The notes beneath the pieces are model-generated. The model saw only the letters and a program-made list of their open reading frames with translations. It did no database searches and was not told where the DNA came from. From Chimonanthus salicifolius (lineage: Eukaryota > Streptophyta > Magnoliopsida > Laurales > Calycanthaceae), in assembly GCA_013350335.1 (NCBI GenBank), contig CM023539.1, positions 11,098,302 through 11,162,301 on the forward strand: 64,000 nt of DNA, given 5' to 3'. Positions 50,001 through 59,000 of the stretch are shown piece after piece (the stretch's first letter is position 1; each line of letters begins with the position of its first letter). The position numbers and the translations under genes were made by a program.

Positions 50001-53000
50001 CAAGTCAACCAAACACATTCACTTTAAGAGGAAAGACCCCCACACAAATTTTATGGTGGATGGAAGGAACATCACTAACCAACAACAATTTCTTACAAAA
50101 AGACTTCACAGAAAAAAAAAAAACCATGTGGATCGATCTCCTAAATCCGCCTATCCTTCCCATAGCCCATCACAAAGACGATTTCCAAAAGATTTATTAA
50201 CGGCATCCATCATTCTACCATCCAATCCTCCAACTCTCTCCGAAACTAAGGTCCCAGACTACCTTATTATGAATTACCTCATAGCACTCCCTAACCGTAG
50301 CTTCTTTATTTGCTGCTAAAGAGAAAAGTATAAGGAACGACTAAGCCAAAGGGGCACCACCCAGCCATTTATCCAACCAAAGGAAGATGTCCTCACATGA
50401 ATACACTCGGTACCTGATTTGCCAGTCAGTCCTGACCCAAACCCGACTAGGTGTCCCGACCCAGGCCCAAGTCTTATCATTAACCCAGTGCCTCCACAAG
50501 GCCACAATCTAGTACCCTCTAGTAGCCCCTTCTCTGGCCCAGGAACTCCTTTGAGCCCATTTCCCAACTCCATGAAAGGCCTAATCTCTTTCTCTCTTAT
50601 TCATCAAAACTCTCACACTAATCCAGGCCATTCCCCAGGTCCAACTCAGACACTACATAACCCAGTCCCAACTCAGCCTCCTTTAAACCCAATCCACTCA
50701 GTTCTATCAGTTAGCCCACCCTAACACTTACATTCACAACTACTTCCAGAACAGGGACGTGCTGATTTTTTGAGCAGAGACGGGGGACAAGCTGATGATA
50801 TAACTTCTCAGTTATTTAACGATCAAGTGAGACGATGGAGCTGGGACGAGGCATCTTCTTCCTCCTCAGGTGACGACTCAATCCACTTCTCAGGTGGGAA
50901 TTGTAAAGCAAAAGAAACTGATGCTGCAAGGGGTTCTACCTCCAATTAGCCCAACATAAGAAGAGTTGTCTCCTCGCCTGAGTTGAACTTAATTCATACA
51001 GTACCTCTGAGTGTTGGGAGTCAGTAGGAAGCACCAGATGAATTGGCGAGAGATGCTTCTCTGCAGATTAAACGTGATCTTAAGGTTGATGGGATGTCTT
51101 TCGATGATGTTGACCAGATTAGAAGGAAAGATAAACCTTCAGTGGGTGAAGCAGTCCTTGCAAATAAGTTGGGCTGTGACAGAAGTGATGCAAAAAAAAA
51201 TAATCCTGATGATAGGCAGCGAATGGGGATCAAATTCCTGAATAAAGAGTCTACTCAGGAGGTTCTCATGTGGATCGATGAAATAGATAGATCATCCTTG
51301 GAAACCAGACATTCAAGGAAAGTTAACATGCGACACCCATTGCTAGTAACTTCTAAATTCCTGAGGACATTCAGACCCAAAAGGAAGACCAAGAAGAGGA
51401 GAAAGGAAGGTAGTGCAGGTTCTCAATGAAGATAATAACATGGAATGTGAGAGGCATTGGCCTCAGACTGAAGAGGAGTATGATTCCTAGATTGCAGAGA
51501 AAACATGCAGCAGATGTGGTTCTGATTCAAGAGAATAAAAAAGAAGAAGTGACTCAAAGAGATATCAAACAATTATGGGGTGTGAGGAGTGTAGAATGGT
51601 GCTTTAAGCCTTCAGTTGGTAATTCGGGAGGATTGTTGATATTGTGGTCTCCGGAGCTTCTGCAGTTAGAAGAAACATTGCTCGGTGATAGAACACTATC
51701 AGTAACAGGGAGGTTGGTTAATGAAGATGAGAGGGTGCTAATAAGGAATGCGTATGGGGCCGAATTCTGCAATAATGGAAGGCATTAAGGGAATGAGTTA
51801 AAAGACTTAAATCAAAGTTGTAGTGGACCTTGGTGTGTGGATGGAGACTTTAGTGCCACTAAATTTTCTTCAGGGAGGACAAGAAATGGTGGAAGCACCT
51901 CCAACTCGGAAGGTTTCTCTGATTTTATCAACTCTTGTCAACTAGTTGACAACCCACTACTTGGAGGAAAATTTACATGGTCAAATGGACAGAATCAGCC
52001 TTCTATAAGTCGTCTGGACAGATTTCTAGTTTCCATTCAGTGAGAGGAACTGTTTATATGATGCAATCAAAGTTAAAGAAACCGGTCTGATCATTGGCCG
52101 GTACTTCTTAGCACGGATGAAGAAGACTGGGTTCCCCATGCCATTCAAATTTAATAATGTGTGGTTGAATAACAAGGACTTCCTTGATAGAGTGAAAGGT
52201 TGGTCGTCAGAATTCTACGTTGAGGGCTGGGCAAGCTTCGTTTTGCATAAGAAATTAAAGCTCCTCAAATCTAAGATTAGAGAATGGTGTAAGTCTTCAG
52301 GAGGTTCTATAGATAAGAAAAAGGAATTTTGTTCCAATTCCATCAAGGTATGGGAAGGTATTGAGGAAGATAGAGATTTAATAGGGGAAGAAATGAAGGA
52401 GAAGTAAGCTTGTATGGTGAAACTTTGGGAGCTTCTTAGGTTTGAAGAGGTGGAATGAAGACAAAAATCCCGTGCTACTTGGCTTCGGGAAGGGGATAAG
52501 AATACTATTTTTTTCATAGGGTGGCCAACAACAGGAGGAGGACTAATGCTATCAAGTCACTCCTAAGGAACGGGAGAAGATTGGAAGGTAAGAGGGAGAT
52601 TCAAGAAGAAGTTTGGAATCACTTCAGTTTAATCTTTGCACCTCAAGGTGAGCAAAGAAACTCGCATACAGCAACTCATTCGGCCCTCTCACCGATTGCC
52701 TCCTGGTCTTCTGTCATACCTGAAGATTATATTTGTGCCTCGGCGGTCCACCCGGTCCCCCTAGCCAGGTACGAGTCTCATGAGAACAACTCAGTTCAGT
52801 TCATTCCTTTAATGTTCCTACTTTTAGACTACTACAACACCCATGGACGCATGGCTTGGAGAATTTTCGTCATCAGATAGGTACATGTCTCTTCTAAATT
52901 TTCATGGTTCGGAAGGTGGCAAACTTGGGAGGTCTCTGTACTCCATGGGTTCGGGAGAGTTGGGCGTTGGAGGCCTGCAGGTAGAATTGCCGCGAGAAGT

Positions 53001-56000
53001 TGGCAACATACATACATCTCCAGGCAGAGGGTGGAATGAGGAGCAAAGCCATAGGTGACATCCTTCTTAACGCCTCATTATTTACACTATTGTCGGTTAC
53101 TACTAATCGAGCTTCAGGGGAACTTCTTGTGAACCCTCCCGTACTAGCAGAACTAGATATACTAACACCGGGGTTGCCGGGACCACTCAGGATAACATTA
53201 GGACGTTTCCTTATAGCAGCCCATTGCCTTCATTTGGGAACCTTATCCTTGCTTCTGATGGAAGAGAGGATGGTAGACCTAATTTGGAGAGGATCCATTT
53301 TGAGCACATCTCGGAGGAAGATAAAACATGGTTGGAAAGAGAGTTTAGTGAGGAGGAGATCCTCGATGCACTAGGAAATTCAGACGGAGATAAGGCGCCA
53401 GGCCCTAATGGATTCAACTTTTTCTTAAGTGTCGCTAGGTTAAGCTTAGAAATGTTTTTATCTCATTGGTACCTAAGAAAGTAGGGGCCTCAGAACTGGG
53501 ACACTATAGATCCATAGGTCTTGTAGGAAGTGTGTATAAGCTTCTAGCCAAGGTCTTAGCTTGAATGATTCGAGCAGTACTCGGGCAGTTAATAGGAGAA
53601 ACCGAGAGAACTTTCATTGAATGGAGGAAATACTCAATGGTGTGCTAATCGCTAACGAGCAGATTCATGGTAGGAAAAGGGATAAGAAACTGATGATTCT
53701 CTTTGAAATTAGATATGGAAAAGGCCTATGATTATGTGAAATGGGATTTTGTGGACTTTTTATTCCAAAGGATGGGTTTCGGCTTTGGATGGAGGAAATG
53801 GATGAGAGTTTGTGTGCAAGGCTCATCATTCTCAATTTTTGTTAATAGTTCTCATATCCCCCTGATAAAGGCAACTAGGGTAACCCAAGAGGGGGTTGGC
53901 CTGACAGTCAAAAAGCTCCCCTCATGAAGAGATGTCTTGAGTTTGATTCACGCTGAACACCTCTCTAGGACGCTCTCCGTAGTTGCTTACCCGGTGTGTG
54001 TGGGATTGGGAGGCTTGCACATGCTCCATGGACTAGTCAGGTTAAAATGTCCCCTGTCCAAATATATGTGAGACCCCTGGACACCTTGGTCATAAAAATA
54101 AAATAATAAAAAGGCAACTAGGGGATCCCTTATCCCCTTTCCTCTTTACCATGGTTGGTGAGGCCCTAAATGGTTTATTGAAAAAGGCCAAAGAAGTGTC
54201 AGGGGACTATCTCTCACACACCTACAATTTGCAGATGATACTCTCCTTTTTGTGATGTTCCTAGAGAAGAGTTCTTTGGGGTTGAAGCAATCTTATGCTA
54301 CTTCAAATTTGTGTCTAGTCTACGAGTGAACCTTGGAAAGAGCAGCTTGCTAGGAATTGGAGTGGGGGATGAGGTTGTAGCTTCCATGGCTAGGGAAATA
54401 GGTTGTGGGGTTGGTAAAATTCTTTCTCATACCTAGGGCTTCCCAAGGTGGAAATCCCAGAGCTAAGGTGTCATGGAAGCATATCATTGAGAGAGTGGAG
54501 AAAAGGTTAAATTCTTGGAGCAAACATTATTATTCACCAGAAGGGAGATTAACCCTCATTAAATCAGTACTTGTAATCTTTTTACCTAGTATATATCCTT
54601 GTCTGAAATACCTAAAAGAGTGGCCAAGAAACTTGAGAAATTACAAAGAAACTTTCTTTGGGATGAAAATGGAGATAAAAGGAAGATTCACATGGTGAAA
54701 TGGGAGAAAATCTTGAACCTTTAGGAGGGGGGTGGGGGTGGGGAGGGTCGATTCAGTATCCGGGACAGAAACCAAGCTCCGCTTTGTAAATGACCTTGGA
54801 GGTTTGGCTTGGACAAGGATGCTCTTTGGAGGCGGGTTAGGCAATGGTGAGGACAGGATTGGGACAACGGTTAAGGATGGGTTATGGCTATTGGTGGGGA
54901 AAGGGAATAGAGTCTCCGTTTGGAACGATATTTGTCTGGGTAAAAGGACATTGAGGGAAGCCTTTCCAAGACTTCATAGGGCAGTGAGTAAAAAGGACAC
55001 CTTTGTCGAGGAGTATGTAGGGCAGTCTAACAATCGAACACGTTAAGAAGTGGGTTTTAGGAGAGGACTACTGTCCTCTCCTTAAAAACCTTCTGGGGGA
55101 ATTTCAGGTTAGCTTAGTCGAGGAAGGTAGATGGATTTGTACCTATGATTCCTCCAGGGATTTATATGTAAAATCCCTCTTGACCTTTTGTCTACGCCAA
55201 TCAAAGTTAGTTTCTCCCTTATAAGTGGGCCTGGAATAATAAGATTCCCCCAGGGGTCCAGATGTTTACTTGGGCAATAACAAAGGTAAAATACTGGTGA
55301 GAGTCAATCTCAAGAATCGGCGTATCCTACTTGAAGGTTCATCTGAGGTTTGTATCCTACGTAGATCAGAAGAGGAAATTGTCGACAATTTGATGTGCGG
55401 GTGTCAATTTTCTAGATCCATTTGGGATAGGTTTTTGAATTTGAGGTGTATGCCGTGGGTGTTTAGTAGGGAGGGGGAGAGCCATAGTGGTAGGAAAAAG
55501 TAGAGTAGTTTGGAGGTTAATTCTAGGCTACGTTTGGATGAGGGGGGTGTAAGGGTGGGGTTACCCCTCATTACCCTTGTTTGGTAACTAAGGGCCAAGG
55601 GTAAAAAATCAACTTTTTACCCCTCCCCTTCCACTTTTGAAAACCCTTTTCTTCCAAGGGGTTTTCATATTTCCTAGGGTAACCCTGGTAAGGCGTAACT
55701 CCAGGTAACCCCTTCAAAATTTACCCCTCATCCAAACGCAGCCCTAGCCGTGACTTTTTGGCATGTGTGGAAGGGAACTATAGAATTTTTTAAGGTAAGT
55801 CTCTTGGGGTAAGAGAAGTCTTTGAGAAATCGAAATGGAGTCTGGTGGCTTGGTTGTCACTGTGAAAAGAATTCACCGACTATTCTGCAAAGAACTTCTA
55901 TTTCTCCTAGGAGGGGTGTCTTAGGGGTGGAAAAATCAAGAAACATTCCATAGTCAAATGGGAGAAGCTTATTAGAGGCTCTAACAAATTTAGACACGGT

Positions 56001-59000
56001 AGGGGTAAACCCAGTCCAGCAAGTATAGGTAGGGTTATTCACGATGATATGGGAAGAACAATTCTTGCTTTTTCACAATCAATAGGGGTATTGGATTCTA
56101 ATGAGGTAGAACCACTGGCTATCAGGAAGGTCATCCTAATTTGGTCATCGTGCAGGAACAGCAACCTAGTAGTGGAAGGTGATTCAATAAATGCTTTAGC
56201 TAAGGCTAGTGGTAGAAAAAGCCCCCCTGGAAAATGGTTTATGTAGTGAGGGACATTAGGTCATTGACCAGGACAAGGGTCGTCAACTTCAAACATGTAC
56301 GACGGTTGGCCAATAGTGTTGATGATTTTTTGGCCAAGGTTGGGGTCAATAAATTGGTGCCAACAATGGAATTTTTTCACCCCATTACTCGAGGTGATGA
56401 TATTGATGCAACAAATGGAGGATAGACTATTATGTATTCGTTGTTTTTTTTTTCCTCATGTGATCCTTTTTTATTTTCCCTGTATGGTTTCTCTCTTACA
56501 GATATGGTCAGTATAACTCTCCTACACAAACGATAGATCTTGTGTATGTTACTAATCTTAATTTAATAAATTTCACATTCGTCTCTGCTCAAAAAAATTC
56601 ATAACCTTAACTTAGTAATGCAGAGCAGCCCAATGGAGCCAGGCCCAACCAAGCCAAGCCCAACCATCACAACTTAAGTTTCTTTGTTAAAAAGGGCCTT
56701 ATAACCGTAAGGAGGAAAATGAACGATTGAAGAAAGAAAATAGTGGAAAGAAGACGAGGAAGGAGAAGAAACTGCTACAGATTCGGTGAGAAGCCACTGC
56801 GAGTGGCCGGGAGAAGAGTAAGAAGCCATCCTGGTTCAGGTACACTACTTCCTCTTCGCCTTTCTCTTCTCTCTCTCTTTTCCCCTTATTTTCCTTCTTC
56901 CTTTACCTTCCAACCAAGCCATATCCCATCCCATTTGATTTCCGCCACCCTCTTTAGTCCCATTTCTGGATTCCGCCACACCCTCATGCCCTTTCCCTAG
57001 CTTTCAGATCTGTCCCAAAACCTATATCCCGTCTCCTTCCAATCAAAACCCCTCCTCATTGCTGCCTAATCCCTTTCAACATCTCCATTGCCTTCGCCTC
57101 TTCCCAAACACCTTCCTAAGCCTTCGTCCAACCCCAAAATCAACTGTAGCCTACACCTTAGCCCCTTCCCCCTTCTCTATCGTGGTTGCAACACAATCTG
57201 GGTCCATCCCTATTGTCGCCAGTCTCTCTACTACCCTCCTTGGTTTTTGCCAGTCCCAGATTCTCCCACCCTCACCTCCGTGACTCCCATATTCCACTCT
57301 TCTACCGTCCCAACCTTGTCGCCCTCCGTGACCATAATACTCCAACCTATCCTGACACTATTCCGTTTTGGATTTTCCTAGCATTCGCCCAGCCATATAA
57401 CCTTTCCTGCTGCAACCGTAAGCCCACTGGACCATTCCCAAGCCATTGTCACCCACCTAAAACCCTTCATTGGCTGTCGCCTTTCCCAGATCCTCCTCTT
57501 TTGCTACCGTAATCCCAAAATTCCCTTCTTCTGCTTACCGTAAAGCATGCTCCCACCGAACCATTACCTTCCCTTATTTGTTTATTTCAAACCATATGCC
57601 CCTAAGTCCCAATACATTAGTCTATCCTTTCTTAATTACCAAACTGTCATTTGACCACCGTAAACCTAAGAAGCACCGTAAGGGTGCGTGTATCGGATAC
57701 GACACGTATCCGATACAGAAATACGACAAATTTTGAAAAACTAGGATACGGGTGCAGCGGGATACGCCGAATTAAAAAAATTATATATATATCAACAAAA
57801 TAAATTTAGACATTTACAAAAAAATCATAAATTCTTATATGAGATAAAAAGAGCCAACAAATACTAAGTACTAATTTATGTATATAAGAAAATAAAAGGT
57901 TAAAAAATAAAATATGGGGGAAGAGAAAATTAATAATTAGAAATAAAAATAAAATAGCAAAATATTAAATCATAGAGTAAGATAAATGAATTACTACTAT
58001 CAAGAAAAAAGTAAATGAATTAAGAAAAATAAACATATTTGTCTAGTCTAAACACACTATTTTTTTTTTTAAAACTGAAACACTTCCCCCAAATAAGCCC
58101 AAAACGATCAAAGCGTAGAAAATCACGAATATTTCATTTTGAATTTATGCTGAAACAGAACCAACTGGAAAATTATGTTACTAACGCCAAGAGTCTATAA
58201 ATAAATTAAATGTCTAAACCATCAAAATGCCCTTTCCACATCATATCATGTATTTGAACTATTTTTTTAATAGTTTCTTTTTCAATTTAACTGTGCTTGT
58301 CAAAAATCTCAACATGCACGCCTCGTTTACCTGTACTTATTCTACTTGTACGTCAGGTCACGTATCTAAGCGTGTCCTGCCATGTCGCTTGTCCGGGCGT
58401 GTCCCGCTGTGTCGTGTGCCGTATCCTCGCACACCTACGCGTATCGGTGATGTATCGTGGTGTATCAATGGTGTATCCGTATTTAAAAAATATTTTAATT
58501 AATTGGATGCGCATTCGACACGTATCCAGCCGTATTCGTATTGGATATGCACCCGACACGGAGGGTTTCGAAGTATTTGTGCTTTATAGCCGTAAACCCA
58601 TTATTCCCATTAAACACATCATATTTTTTGGTATTTGCATGATTATGTGTAGTAAATCTTATATCGACTAATTGCAAGTATTAATTGGCACTTAATTTCA
58701 GCCCATTTTAGATTTAAGGTCCATTAGTTTCAACCATTTTAGTCTTTTCATAACCCCATTAGGCATTTTAGGGTCACTCTATCCCTTGTCTTGTATCACT
58801 TAGTATTTATAATTATTTGCCACAAACAATGGGGTTTTTTACATTTATCAAAAACTGTTTTCAATGATCAACAATTAAAACTAACTACAACATTTTCAAA
58901 AATAAAAAGGAAATTTATATATAAAGAGAAGGGGAATAAATATCAAAGCAGCCCCTGAGTTTAGTGATATTATAAAGAAAATAGCCTCCAGTTTTTTTTT

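Larger units (their letters stand above)
50380..56595 (+). mobile_element. L1-type LINE, near full length, degenerate, in SRX intron
   Basis: In order: a Pro-rich ORF1 remnant (50419-50724); AP endonuclease from 51426 (MKIITWNVRGIG, LIQEN, GDFSATKF, SRLDRFL); the RT N-terminal region (about 52500-52640); RT palm (GDKAPGPNGFN at 53385, KLDMEKAYDYVKWDF at 53703, FADD at 54228-54239); a zinc-binding region (about 54400-55500); and an RNase H remnant (56040-56400, NLVVEGDS). The tail has AATAAA and a short A run (56590-56597). Frameshifts throughout. Interrupted by a SINE (53881), a MITE (55526) and an unexplained block (about 52644-53253). Confidence 0.85.

Noticed and set aside
56743..57736. 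Pro/Ser-rich ORFs in the CT-rich segment
   Set aside because: Several frames are open because of base composition; no conserved sequence. Kept only as a described region.
58227..58677. ORFs in the Mutator-like element
   Set aside because: They come from the repeated cgtatcc words and are open on both strands; no transposase motif.
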